DNA from: Aquilaria yunnanensis
Lineage: Eukaryota > Streptophyta > Magnoliopsida > Malvales > Thymelaeaceae
Reading direction: 5' to 3'
Length of the DNA: 64,000 nucleotides
Assembly (NCBI GenBank): GCA_039654915.1
Contig: CM077595.1
Location: 50,375,501 to 50,439,500 of the forward strand
Shown: positions 22,860-35,066 of the stretch, piece by piece
Layout of the letters: each line of letters begins with the position of its first letter
Numbering within the stretch: position 1 is the first letter of the stretch
Translations under genes and position numbers: made by a program
Notes under the pieces: generated by a model
What the model was told of the DNA's origin: nothing
What the model saw: the letters and a program-made list of their open reading frames with translations, nothing else
Database searches by the model: none

Positions 22860-24510
22860 CCAAGTGTCCATAGTGCTTTCCTAGACAGGTCCCCCACACT
22901 ACAGCCAGCAAACTTTTCTCATAAGTCTCGGCCAACAAGATATAAAACTTGTAATGAACTAAATTCCATAAGCCAAGCATACATTGGCACATACCTGGGG
23001 AAATAAGCAGGCTAGTACTAAACACAAGCACAAAGCAAGTTAGCACTACTCAGGCCGTATGTTTTTTCCTGTAAAACAAGTAGGATGGGCAGTGAGTATA
23101 AAACTCAGTAGAGTTCACTTTAATATACGACTCAATTATGAGTCTATTTAGTTAAGCTGAGTATACAACTCAAAGAATAACCTCCCATTATGCTCAACAT
23201 GCCTGTGAAACAAACACAAAGACCAAGAAAACCAAGCATATACATATACATGCTAAATAGCCAAGGCATATGAGTAACAATAATGACTAAGGTTTAGCAA
23301 GCACATAGAATTCACCCAAGCACACAGTAACACATACACACACACCACATAAGGCTCTCGGCCAATATACCATACATGTACCCATGTGAACTTTGCACAC
23401 AAAACACCATCAAACACTCCACTTCCACTTAGAGCTCCAAAATGCTAAGCAAATAGGCCACATTTACTAGTATTTCTAGTACATGTACATTAGTTAATTA
23501 GCTAATCAACAAGTAGACCGAATGTATTCTCAGTAGCCCATCAAGCAACTAAGGTCATTTGGCAAATTTTAAGCATCACTTAGCTACTCTAAACACTTGA
23601 ACCATGGTCATTCACCAAGCATAATCAAGTGTTAGTGAACCCTACCTCACAATGCTTTCGGCCAAGATATCAACTTCCAATGCCCAAGTGTTCTTCACTC
23701 AAATAGCCTAGCATAACAACAAATAGGCATCAACAACACTTATTCATGGATCAACTACCATGTATTCCAAGAAGAACACTAAATTATCATAGTTCATGCT
23801 CTCGGCCAAATGCCTAATTCCATACATCAATGTTCTTCACTCAAATTAACCCAACATATAACCATCTAAGCATCATTAAACCTTGTTCATAGCACCATTA
23901 CCATGTAACCAAAGGAAGAACATGAAATTTTCCTCCACATAAGCATTCGGCCAAGTACCCACTTCCACAATTTGATGTTCTTCAGTTATTATAGCCTATC
24001 ACAAGATCAACTAGGCATCAATAAACCTTAATCATGGATTAATTTCCATGCGAACAAAGAAGAACACCAAGCTATATCATTCTTCACTTTTGGCCAATAC
24101 TTAACTTTCAAAACCACACATTACTTGCTCAATTAGCTTAATACAACGTCAATTGAGCACTTAAACTCCTTGTTCATGGAAGAACTACCATGGAATCAAG
24201 GAAACACATGAATTACCTCAAAACCCTAGCTTGAATCGCTCGGCCTTCCTTGAATCTTCAAGAACCAAGCTCAAAATTGAAGTAGTCTAGCACCGAAACT
24301 CAAGTTCTCTAGCTTGTCTTCTTCAATCGCCTCAAAACTTCCTTGAATTCAAGAGCACTTTCGGAAGAACTCAAGAACAACTCTCGGCCAAGGGAAACAA
24401 TTAACCCAAAATGGAAGCAAGCAAGGCTTAAGTGGCCTTAGTCAAACCGGTCATAGGACAATTGTGCATAAGTTGGCTTTTATGCCAACTTTTGTCTTCC
24501 ATTAATTTGC
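22860..24510 (-). repeat. A2 3' LTR fragment (LTR bases ~2,177 to ~529)
   Basis: Aligns over its whole length with 26818-28467 at roughly 95-97% by eye, in the same orientation. No gene is present; the reverse ORF at 22717-23046 and its twin at 26726-27004 are chance frames in duplicated LTR. At 24510/24511 the LTR is joined directly to broken gag. Confidence 0.85.
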
Positions 24511-25891
24511 ACCACATCTATTACAACCAGTGGAATTCTTGAAACATGGCTTATTGCCATGAAATTTTCCACAGGTATTGCACTGAGGACCATACGGTTG
24601 GGATTGTGGTCATCTTTCTTTCTTATTCCCCTTCCTGCTTCCTCCTGCATCCTTCTCTTCTCTCGGCCTTTTTGATTGCTGGCCCTTATGAACCCCGCTT
24701 CCACTATCGGGCCCACTTTTGAATTGTTCCTGGTACTCCTGCTCCAAAGCCAGGGCACTTTGGATGACTGTGTAGTAATCTCTAGCTCCTATTGCCCTGA
24801 GTATCTGTCTCAATTCAGGTCTCAGCCCCCTAATGAACCTCTTGGTTCTGAACTCCTCTTGCCCTTCATATTGTGGGGTATACCTAATCAAGCTGTTGAA
24901 TCTCTACTCATACTCCAGTACACTGAGATCCCCCTGCTCTAGTTGGTCAAACTCCACTTGTTTTTGGTCTTTCTGTGCCTTACTAACATACTGTTGATGA
25001 AAGACCCTGAGGAAGTCAGCCCATCTTATAGCCCTCCTCCTGTCTGGGGGTCTCCTCTGATTCCAATCCCGATAACTTCTTTGTACTGCCCTACACCAGA
25101 GTTCAGCATTCCCGTCTAGCCTGAAAGTGGCTAACAGTACCTTCTGAGTGGAAGTGACTTCCATTTTTTACAATATCTTCTCTATTTTATATACCGAGAA
25201 CTCTGCCACATCTGGGTCACATCCTCCTCTGAAAACTGGAGGTTTTAATGCCAGGAATCCTTCCAACTGGCCCTCCTTTAGTCCCCCTCTTCCATACCTT
25301 CCTCTGCTTTCCTTTCTGCCACTAGATTTATCTCTTGATGACCTGCTCCTCATTGTGGTCTCCTTAGTAGAGGGTTCAGTCCCTCTGGAGTATATGTATA
25401 CATCCCTCTCCTCTATTATCATCTTCTTCCTCCTCAATTCTGGGCTCTTGCCTCACCCCTGATCTTATTCTCCTGGCCCTAAGATGCCTTCTTTCCTCAT
25501 TTGCTTCCTCTTTTTCTTGATTCCCTCCAGCTCTACTGGATTGGTCATACCCCACTGGCTCTTTGCCAGGCCTCCTTCTCCTTCTACTCCCTTCAGCCTC
25601 TGCTGGTTCTGACTCTTCCTGGTTCTGGGCTTGGCCTCTAGCCAAGGATTGCATTCCCGGCAATAACTGAGCCACAGTGGCATACAGTGACTCCATCATT
25701 ACTTCAATTCTCTCTTGTCTGTCTCTACTACGTCCAGGTGCTTGGTACCTAGCAGTTGGCTCTTCGGCAACATTATGTTCCATTTCTTCAGCCTGAGTTT
25801 CAAGGACATTTTCCTGCAGTCCCTCTACATGATGGGCAGCAGTGCCTTCTACCTGTCTCAGGTAATCCTTGTCCCTGCCTCTAGTTCTCAT
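24511..25891 (-). pseudogene. A2 gag, N-terminal part, broken in the zinc knuckle
   Basis: Gypsy-type gag read on the minus strand from ATG at 25889-25891. An acidic and basic N-terminus with glutamine-rich stretches leads into the capsid domain (AELWCRAVQRSYRDW, about 25090; FRTKRFIRGLRPELRQIL, about 24800-24850) and then a CCHC-like stretch CNTCGKFHGNKPC. It ends at CNRCG. A frameshift lies near 25400, with stops at 25165-25167 and near 24903. After CNRCG the sequence becomes LTR. The missing second half of this knuckle is found at 10184 on the other strand. Confidence 0.85.
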
Positions 25892-26000
25892 CCTGCACTT
25901 TCAATTGCAGATATTCACATATATCCAAATAATACAACTCTTATATAAGTTAGACCTAAGTGGGACACTGTCTAGGCTAAGCTCTGATCATAGTAAGGAA

Positions 26001-26016
26001 GCAGGCTCTGATACCA
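26001..26016 (-). promoter_or_regulatory. A2 primer binding site (initiator tRNA-Met)
   Basis: On the minus strand TGGTATCAGAGCCTGC, matching initiator tRNA-Met. It lies 9 nt from the LTR end (26026), a wider gap than the usual 0-5 nt. Confidence 0.8.
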
Positions 26017-26025
26017 AACAAAGCC

Positions 26026-28995
26026 TGTCACACCTCACACAGGCCCTGGCCTATAAGTTTCTAGTTTAACTCTCAACCCAGAACTCAAAATTCTAATTCT
26101 CTAATTCGGCCAAGCAAGCAATGGCAACATTAAGTCTTATTTTCTTAGGTTGAGAAGCCTGGGAGGTGGCCCAGGAGGCTTTAAAACAAGTCCATTAACT
26201 ACTAGCAGCAGATGCAAGGCCCAATACCACTAACTTGCCAAATAAGCAAGGTTTTAATTGATTACTTGCATAACAGGCAAGGCAACACTTAATGAAATTT
26301 TAAGTGCATATATGGTGTGCAGTCAAGTGTGCTACTTATATGGCAACCAAGAAGCCCACAATATTTACTTTGATTTTGAAACCACATGATAATATGCATA
26401 TGTTCTTCTCGGCCAACAAAGGGAAACTCATGAAGGTTCACATTTACATACACATACATAAGCCCATAGCCATTTATAAGGGTGCCAAACCTTGGCCCAT
26501 AACATTCAACATATATACAAGCACAAAACCATCCATAAGTCCATACACATAACTTGGCGTCTAAGTCCAACAAAAACCAACATCAACCTAGGCATCAAAG
26601 ACTACATATATGTACACTCCAAAAAGGTAGTCTACCTAGCATCAACATGGCTACATGCCATGAACCCATAAGTTGTCCATGCCGAGTTAAATACAGACCG
26701 AGACCATTAATGGTCAAAAAGAACCTTAAGGATCCCATACAGAAGCACACACTGCAGCACCAACCCAATTGCCATGTTCATTGTCATAAAAGTAAAGACT
26801 ACAATCAGATCCAAAGTCCAAGTGTCCGTAGTGCTTTCCTAGACAGGTCCCCCACACTACAGCCTGCAAACTTATCTCATAAGTCTCGGCCAACAAGATA
26901 TTAGACTTGTAATGAACTAAATTCCATAAGCCAAGCATACATTGGCACATACCTGGGGAAATAAGCAAGCTAGTACTAAACACAAGCACAAAGCAAGTTA
27001 GCACTACTCAGGCCGTATGTCTTTTCCTGTAAAACAAGTAGGATGGGCAGTGAGTATAAAACTCAGCATAGTTCGCTTTAATATACAACACAATTATGAG
27101 TCTATTTAGTTAAGCTAAGTATACAACTCAAAGCTTAACCTCCCATTATGCTCAGCATGCCTACGAAACAAACACAAAGACCAAGAAAACCAAGCATATA
27201 CATATACATGCTAAATAGCCAAGGCATATGAGTAACAATAATGACTAAGGCTTAGCGACCACATAGAATTCACCCAAGCACACAGTAACACATACACACA
27301 CACCACATAAGGCTCTCGGCCAATATACCATACATGTACCCATGTGCACTTTGCACACAAAACACCATCAAACACTCCACTTCCACTTAGAGCTCCAAAA
27401 TGCTAAGGAAATAGGCCAAATTTACTAGCATTTCTAGTACATGTAGATTAGTTAATTAGCTAATCAACAAGTAGACCGAATGTATTCTCAGTGGCCCATC
27501 AAGCAACTAAGGTCATTTGGCAAATTTTAAGCATCACTTAGCTACTCTAAACACTTGAACCATGGTAATTCACCAAGCATAATCAAGTGTTAGTGAACCC
27601 TACCTCACAATGCTTTCGGCCAAGATATCAACTTCCAATGCCCAAGTGTTCTTCACTCAAATAGCCTACATAACAACAAATAGGCATCAACAACACTTAT
27701 TCACAGATCAACTACCATGTATTCCAAGAAGAACACTAAATTATCATAGTTCATGCTCTCGGCCAAATGCCTAATTCCATACATTGATGTTCTTCACTCA
27801 AATTAACCCAACATATAACCATCTAAGCATCATTAAACCTTGTTCATGGCACCATTACCATGTAACCAAAGGAAGAACATGAAATTTTCCTCCACATAAG
27901 CATTCGGCCAAGTACCCATTTCCACAATTTGATGTTCTTCAGTTATTATAGCCTATCACAAGATCAACTAGGCATCAATAAACCTTAATCATGGATTAAT
28001 TTCCATGTGAACAAAGAAGAACACCAAGCTATATCATTCTTCACTTTTGGCCAACACTTAACTTTCAAACCCACACATTACTTGCTCAATTAGCTTAATA
28101 CAACATGAATTGAGCACTTAAACTCCTTGTTCATGGAAGAACTACCATGGAATCAAGGAAACACACGAATTACCTCAAAACCCTAGCTTGAATCGCTCGG
28201 CCTTCCTTGAATCTTCAAGAACTAAGCTCAAAATTGAAGTAGTCTAGCACCGAAACTCAAGTTCTCTAGCTTGTCTTCTTCAATCGCCTCAAAACTTCCT
28301 TGAATTCAAGAGCACTTTCGGAAGAACTCAAGAACAACTCTCGGCCAAGGGAAACAATTAACCCAAAATCGAAGCAAGCAAGGCTTACGTGGCCTTAGTC
28401 AAACCGATCATAGGACAATTGTGCATAAGTTGGCTTTTATGCCAACTTTTGTCTTCCATTAATTTGCATGGTTCAATGTAGCCTTGAACTTCACATAACC
28501 ACAAGGCTGCCACTAAAACATGTGTCTATCTTGACATTTAGGTCAGTTCATGGCTTATAATGCCATGCACATATCAAACACAAGTACCAAAGTGCCATAA
28601 TTCCCTTATAAAACCGGCCATAAGTCTAGTATAAAAACTAGTTAGTTTAACTAGTTAAATAGTGAATAGTTCCATAGTGGTAGACAAGACATGACTAGTA
28701 ATCATTGTTGTCCACTAGATTTGGTCTAGTCTTGCACTAGTCATCAAATAAACTTCCATGGCGGAAATCACCATCTTAAAGTTTACAGTTTTAATTGTAC
28801 CACTCATCTAAGTGTATAATTTGATCCCCTTTCTTGGATTTCTATCTGTTTTTCCGTAGTCCAGTTTCTATGTCCAGTTAAACCATGAAAGTTTCCAGCT
28901 TTGCACATAGACCACTGTACTAGTTCCCATAGTCCTCCTCATCAATCTTCTTTGTTCCTTGTCCTAAGCCAAGCACTTAGGAGGTGAGCCTAACA
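26026..28995 (-). repeat. A2 5' LTR, complete (2.97 kb)
   Basis: On the minus strand it starts TGTTAGGCTCACC at 28995 and ends GTGTGACA at 26026, with the primer site beyond. Length 2,970 bp. It is the reference copy for GyA LTR coordinates used here. No coding region is supported. The next bases to the right are GyB LTR, so A2 is inserted near the start of the GyB copy B2. Confidence 0.9.
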
Positions 28996-31630
28996 AGCAC
29001 TCCCGAGAAAGCTAAAATGTTTTAAATTAAGTTTAGAACTTTAATTTCAAGGTTAGAAAGCTAGAATAAAGGGTTACAAAAATTCACTAAGTTCCAAGGA
29101 GGTTTAAGCACTAGATGAGGAGCAGGGGCAAAATGGTAAATTTGCATCCTGAGTAACCGGGCTGGGTTCCGAGTATTTTAAGTTAAGTTTTGTAACTTAA
29201 CCTTTAACCTTAACTCAAACTTGAAACAATAACAAGAATTAAGCAAGAAATGAGCATGTGTTAAAAGATGGGGGTTTATGTGTTTAAGGGTTGTAACTTG
29301 GATGGCTTAAGGGGTTGAGTGAGGGTTTAAGAAGGCAAAGGTGGCTAATGGCTGCCATAACCATGGTTTCCCCTCTCAAGCACTCATTTCTCTCTCAATT
29401 CAAGCTAGAAATCAAGTGATCTTGATTCCTAGAGTTGCCATCCAAGGATACCAACCAAGAGGGACTTGTTTCAAGCTAGAAGACAAGGTTTGGAGGCTTG
29501 GAAGCATGATTTCTCTACTCCCCTATTTTTGATACGTGGTAAGCATTGTGTTGTTGGTTAATTCTATGTTATTTGAGTGATTTGAGGCTTGGGTTTTGGT
29601 TAGAGAGGAAGATTGTGATGTTTGGTGCTTTGGTGTTGATTGGAACTCACGTGAGGATTTCTTGCACTTGGTTGCTTGAAAAAAGGAGTGATTCTAGCTT
29701 GTATCTTGGAGTTGAGGTAAGGGAGTAGTGTTTTTAAGCTTGAACAATGCTTGTGGCTTGAGTTTGTTGTAAGAAATTGATTGAAATTAGCGATAGCATT
29801 GGGTATGAGTTTTGGTTGAATTGTGGAGAACTATGAGGTTTGAGGAAGATTTGATGATGTTATAGAGCATCATTAATGGCAATGTGATAGTTGGTTATGT
29901 TCCTTGCAACTTGAACTAAGTTTGTGTGAAGTTTGGTGGCTTTTTATGCATGTTTGATATGTGTACTAAGTAGCCAAAGGTCATAGCAGCAAAATGCGTG
30001 CCAATTCTACAGTTTCATAGATTGGCGACGCATCGCCAAGAGGTACCCATAATTGGCGATGCATCGCCAATTGGAAAAAGGATCACAGAACGTCGACAAC
30101 TGTGGCGACGCGTCGCCAAGACAGCATTGGAGACCTGATTTTGTTTTTAGCATAACTTTTCGTTCGGGTGTCCGATTGAGATGATTCAAAGTTCCACGCA
30201 AAGCTAAGAGGGAGTACTATTTACTTCCAATTTTAAGAAACATCCAAAATGCCATAGATTTAAAGCTGTTTTGAATCAAAGTGAGGATAATTTTTTTAAA
30301 GGCATAATTTTGCACATTATGCTAGGATGATTGAGGTGAGTCCCAAGGAGGTCCTTTGGGTACCTTGGCCCTCAAGTATGCTGGGGGTACTTCAAGACTT
30401 CCAGAAGTCCCTCAAGAAGTGGGAGTTTCCTTGCGTTTTCAAAAGTTTTGAGGTTACTTGTTGAGTAAGCAAGGAAACTAAGTTGCAAGTGAATATAACC
30501 AAGTGTCATGAGCTTGAGGTGTAAGTTTTACAACCCTTGGCAACCTGGCAGTGTTGGATATCACAGGGTTGTGAGGAGAGGCTTCAAATGCACCGAGGTT
30601 ATGAGGTTTAACAACCTAGTTACTTAGTTCTCACAACAATTCCCCTGCCCAACAAAGTTAAGAAGAGGTTATATAATAAGTCAGGCGTAAGCTAAGGCTT
30701 ATGAGGCACAAGTCGAGAGCTAGACTTGTGAGCCACGGAGTGACGCCCGTGAGAAAGTAAGAAAATTATGTGAGGAGTGGTCCTTCGGGATCCGAGCATG
30801 CATATCCATATATTTACATATATGAGAGGTCCCTCACACTACAAGAGCTACCAGAGAGTATGCATGACTTATTCCATATCTGTCCACAGTTTTACTGTTG
30901 GTACATGAGGTTACCCCTTACTAAGAATCTTAGATTCTCACCCTTACTGTTTTGTTGTGCAGATACAGAAAGAGTTGGGCCGAGTGACCGTTGAGGGTTA
31001 CTCTAGTTGTAGTTTTTGGTGCACAAGTAGAATACCTGAGTTTTGATGATTCTAGTACTTATTGTTTGGATGCTTGTTGGTCTTGCACAGTACTAACTAA
31101 ATTACTCATTGGTTGCAGAGCCTAGTGCACATTGGACATAGTCAGGCATAGATAGACCTAGTTGGATCTGGAGGAGTCTCTAAAGCTCGCCACTAGGATT
31201 CACATCCAAGGTGGGAGTTAGTATGAGAAGGTCACGGTAAAGGATTTTGTATGTGTACATAGTACTCTAGTTGCTTCCTTAGTTATGAAATGAAGAATCA
31301 TGGACTCGAGGATTGCTTTCTGGGCGGGGGCATTAGCTACTATATGTGTGAAAGCTCACACATGTTGCTATGTGTAGTTAACTATATAAAGGTTGATTTG
31401 TATGCTTTGACTGCTCTACTTGTTTTATATCAAAAATTGTGGCCACATTAACATTTTATGGTTTTAAATAACCCGTTAAAGCATAAAGAGCATGCATATT
31501 GCATATTCTAGGATAATCAACTAGTGACATGGATTTAATCCGCGCACATATCAATGAGTACCAACTGCAATCTGCGGTGAGACCAAGTTCTCACAGGTGT
31601 CCTGGGTAGGAGCCAGGGATGGCCATGTCA
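28996..31630 (+). repeat. GyB element B2, 5' LTR, missing its first ~20 bases
   Basis: Matches the reverse complement of the GyB LTRs at 43469-45904 and 51834-54149 from about LTR base 22 (AGCACTCCCGAG) to the probable end ATGTCA at 31630. The missing start is explained by A2 being inserted there. No gene is supported; small ORFs such as 29341-29532 are not kept in the other copies. It contains the palindrome cluster at 30022-30118. Confidence 0.8.
30022..30118 (+). repeat. Cluster of GGCGA-based palindromes in a GyB LTR
   Basis: Three units: TTGGCGACGCATCGCCAA (30022-30039, one mismatch); a perfect 22-bp palindrome at 30051-30072 with core TTGGCGATGCATCGCCAA; and TGGCGACGCGTCGCCA (30103-30118, perfect). 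Related clusters lie at equivalent places in the two B1 LTRs. Confidence 0.85.
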
Positions 31631-34051
31631 CCTTGGGCTCTAGATGTTGGGTTTCGGGAGCCAAACAGCGCAGCGGAATTTAACCGAAACCCTCCAGGAT
31701 CCAAGTGAAACGGGGTAAACCGGGTGTTCGAAAATTTCATACCTAATTTTCGGTTGAGATCTCTCACTCAACTGTAGAGTCGAATCACAAAACCTGAACA
31801 GTTGACGTGTTCAGGCTCTCTATGGTATCCACACGAGCCTCTCGGGATCACCACGCTTCCACCACGTCCCGGCAGATGCGTTTCTCTTGCGCTCGCAGTG
31901 CTAGCTTGCGTCCTCCAAGGAATTGCAAGAGAAGAGTGTGGCTGTCCTTTTGGGAGGCTAGGGCAAGGAGACCTGCGAATTTCTCACTTAAAAGTTGTAT
32001 TTATAGTGAGACTCAACTTCCAGGCCTAATGGGTTTCAAAGCCCTAATCCAATTAGGATTTAATTTCGGGCTTAATAATGGCTCAACTCCTTGGCCCATT
32101 ATTAATACGAAATTAAAGTGAAACCATAACCCAAATAATTAGCCCATGCACTCTAATGATCCAAATAGCTCTACGTGTGCGACCCAATAGGCTCTTGCCA
32201 TGTTGGCAATGATCATAAATCACATTTATGATCATAAGCAATGAGCGGTGTCTAGCAACACATCATTGCTACCCAAGTGACAAGATTGTCGGTGAATCGA
32301 CTAAACCTTTATGATCATCACCGATATATGCCATTGTCCCTTTGTCCAAGATATCAAGACTAAGCACAAGACATGGAATGTGTCACTCTCGTATAGCCCA
32401 ATCTTCGGTTTCTTGATTACCGAGTAGACCAAATTAAACTGACGACATTGATATCATATATCAACTCATCGGAGCATGGCCATGCATTTTCTAAGTCTTA
32501 CTCTATCAAGGGGCCCAAAGATATCACTCCCGTTACATAGGAGGGACAAATCCCATCTTGATCATACAAATCCCTCCGCATGATATGTGACATACCCAAT
32601 GACCTCCTTCAAGTTCACTCAGTTACGAGCAACAAAGGAAAGTATCAAAGTATGTGACTCACATGTAGGGAACCTTGATGATCTTAGGTCGAAGGACTAC
32701 ATATACCATGATCACTATGAGAATCACTTATGACACTCATATAACGATCCATGAAGTGTTCTCATGGTGGGTCGGTCCAGTACACAAGTTCTCCAACTTG
32801 TACCCATATGTAGACTACATATCTCATATTAGTCTCCACATATGCTAGTCATTATGTATTATTGCAACCCGCTCCACAATAATACTAGACTAGGGACGTT
32901 TAAGAATATCATTATTCTAGGGTTACAATTATGTTTATTATGTTACGCAGAAACAAAACAACAAACAAAATTGCTGGATTAATGCCTCAATAAAATATCA
33001 TGACTCAACGTGCAAAAATACAATCATCTCATGATTGGCTTTTTGGGCACAATACTAACACTAGAAACCCTCATTTCACTGCCATCTTTATGCACCTAAC
33101 AATTGGTCACAAAACCTTCAATAAGTGCACTCCCCTCAATAAGGTTGGTTCATCAAGCTCATAGCTCTCTTCCAACCTTAGCCATAGCTCCATGGATGTT
33201 TGAAAACATACGAAACAACCCATGAGAGCAAGATAACCCTTACCAAAGTTGTAGGCCAAAAATCAAGCTTGATCGTTGAAGTATGCAAGAAATAGCTCTA
33301 GTTTGCTTCCAATTGCTTCCGTTTGCCTTCAATTTCAATCAATTGCAAGTTTGAAGGTGTGGTGGCTATGGAGGAAGTATGGCTATGTTCTTGGGCTGGG
33401 GGAGGACGAAAATGAGAGTGGGATAAGTGATTTTGCCACTTAAATGGCCTTAAATGAGTTTAAAGACACCAAAACACACTTAACAAGCTTAACCTTGCTT
33501 TATGTCATTTTCCTTCTCACTAATTATAGTTTCTTTGTCTTAAACTCATTGGTACACATGTGCCCACCATTTTTGACTAATTATCAAGTCTTGGCTGCCT
33601 CTCCCATGGTGGGATAACCCCGTAATTCCACCCTTAGACTTAAGTCAAAAGCTTGAACACCTTAAGGTTTACACTAGGACATTTAGGTCCTTACTGCCTT
33701 TAGTGTTTCCTTTCTCCAAACTTGTCTTCCATGAGAAATTTGGTCCTCCAATAGCACTTTCATACCATTCATATCCTTCCCATAACTCTCCAAGTCTCTT
33801 TCTTGAGAGTTTTGCAATTTAGTACCCGAATTTCCAAAACCTTACAAAAAAGTCCATGGGTTGCTTGACAAACAAGCAATCCTTAAGGCTTTTCTTGGGG
33901 GCCAAGTTACCAACTTGGACCACTTTTAAGGAGGTGTTGATCATGCCTTTTACCCCCCACACTTCAATCACTATGGTGAGAATTACATAATATAATGGTT
34001 TTTAGCCATTTTGACACACTTGTAATTCTCCCATTTTGTGAGGTGGTAACA
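31631..34051 (-). repeat. GyC LTR fragment, bases ~1 to ~1,000, inverted, split by a solo Copia LTR
   Basis: Right end GGTGGTAACA at 34051 is the start of the GyC LTR on the minus strand (compare 40601-40610). The sequence runs leftward through the solo LTR to about 31631 and aligns with 39620-40610. It abuts a plus-strand GyC fragment at 34052, so the two form a partial fold-back. No coding region is supported. Confidence 0.75.
31645..33060 (-). mobile_element. Solo Copia LTR 1
   Basis: 1,416 bp in reverse orientation (TGTTGGG...CTAACA on the plus strand), same family as Copia-2. Exact target duplication CTAGA at 31640-31644 and 33061-33065. No internal region remains, so it arose by recombination between two LTRs. 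It sits in the GyC LTR fragment. Confidence 0.95.
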
Positions 34052-35066
34052 ATGCAGTAGTTGTCCAGCATCCAATTTCTGGAGTGCATCATGTTTAAAG
34101 CTTTACTGTAACTTGGGTGCATGTTTTAGCTAATTTAAGGCCATTATATAATGCGTGGTTTCATGTACCTATAATACATGTAAAGTTGAAACAGGTATGT
34201 GAACATTTGAAGACTGTTCTGCTATGTATGTGAATGTGGTCCACAAGCTGTCTAACTTTGCAAGATGGGCTACTTGTTTGTAAAGTTTTTTTGGCTACAT
34301 AAAGATGCTAGATGCTAGAGAATGTAATTCCTATGTGTATTGGACATGTATAGGATTGCCTTGGAGGGCTTACCCCTTATGAATGAAGTGGTTGCACACT
34401 AATGAAATTTTGTATGGGCATAATGGTCTAAAAGTGGACATAGTTTTGACGCTGCACTGAAAGTTTCATATCCCCCTGTGTGGAATGAATCCTAGTATAA
34501 AATTTTGACCATACGTAGAGTAGATCAAAAGGCTTAACCAGGATTTGCAATTTCTACATTTGGATCCCTATAGGAAAAGTTATGACATTGCAAAGTTGGC
34601 TGAGTTACTGTTCATTTGGCTAGAATTTTGTAACCAATTTAAAAAATCTATACCTTGGTCCATAGGTGGGCTATTGATGTTAAACCAAATTCCTTTGTTT
34701 TTTTTAATTGTCTAATTCAAAATTAAGCTTGGAAAATAGGGGATACATGGCTATATTAATACAGTTTTTTGGAGGAAGTTTCAGGTGCAGTGGCTGGTTG
34801 CTTAAACTTAACAAGATTGCCTAATGTGTGTTAGTCAAGATTAAGACTTGTGCTAGTGTTTTCCTTCCATGCTACCATGGTGTGAATAAAGTGTGAATAT
34901 GTGTGTATGGTTAGACCAATGTGAATGCATTGGCATAGTGCCCAAGAGGGCCACTTGGGTATGCACACTCAGGGCATTGTTCTGATGGCCTACAGAACAT
35001 ACCAACCCTGGGAGTTTTAAATCACAATTTTGGCACCATAACTAGACTGCACCGGAGTGGGTAACA
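34052..35066 (+). repeat. GyC LTR fragment, bases ~1,471 to 2,484, plus orientation
   Basis: Reads from ATGCAGTAGTTGTCCAGC to the LTR end GGGTAACA at 35066, aligning with the reverse complement of 36706-39140. Together with the inverted piece to its left it covers bases 1-1,000 and 1,471-2,484, with the middle missing. No gene is present. Confidence 0.75.

Noticed and set aside
22717..23046. Reverse ORF of 109 aa with a twin at 26726-27004
   Set aside because: The pair is explained by the two A2 LTR copies; composition is not protein-like and the ends differ.
10157..24520. Explaining the split GyA elements by one simple inversion
   Set aside because: An inversion between the gag breakpoints would rejoin gag but would also place the A1 LTR end beside unrelated LTR positions, and would not create the 27-bp direct repeat around the block.
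30770..30994. 74-aa ORF in the GyB LTR
   Set aside because: Not open in the two B1 LTR copies.
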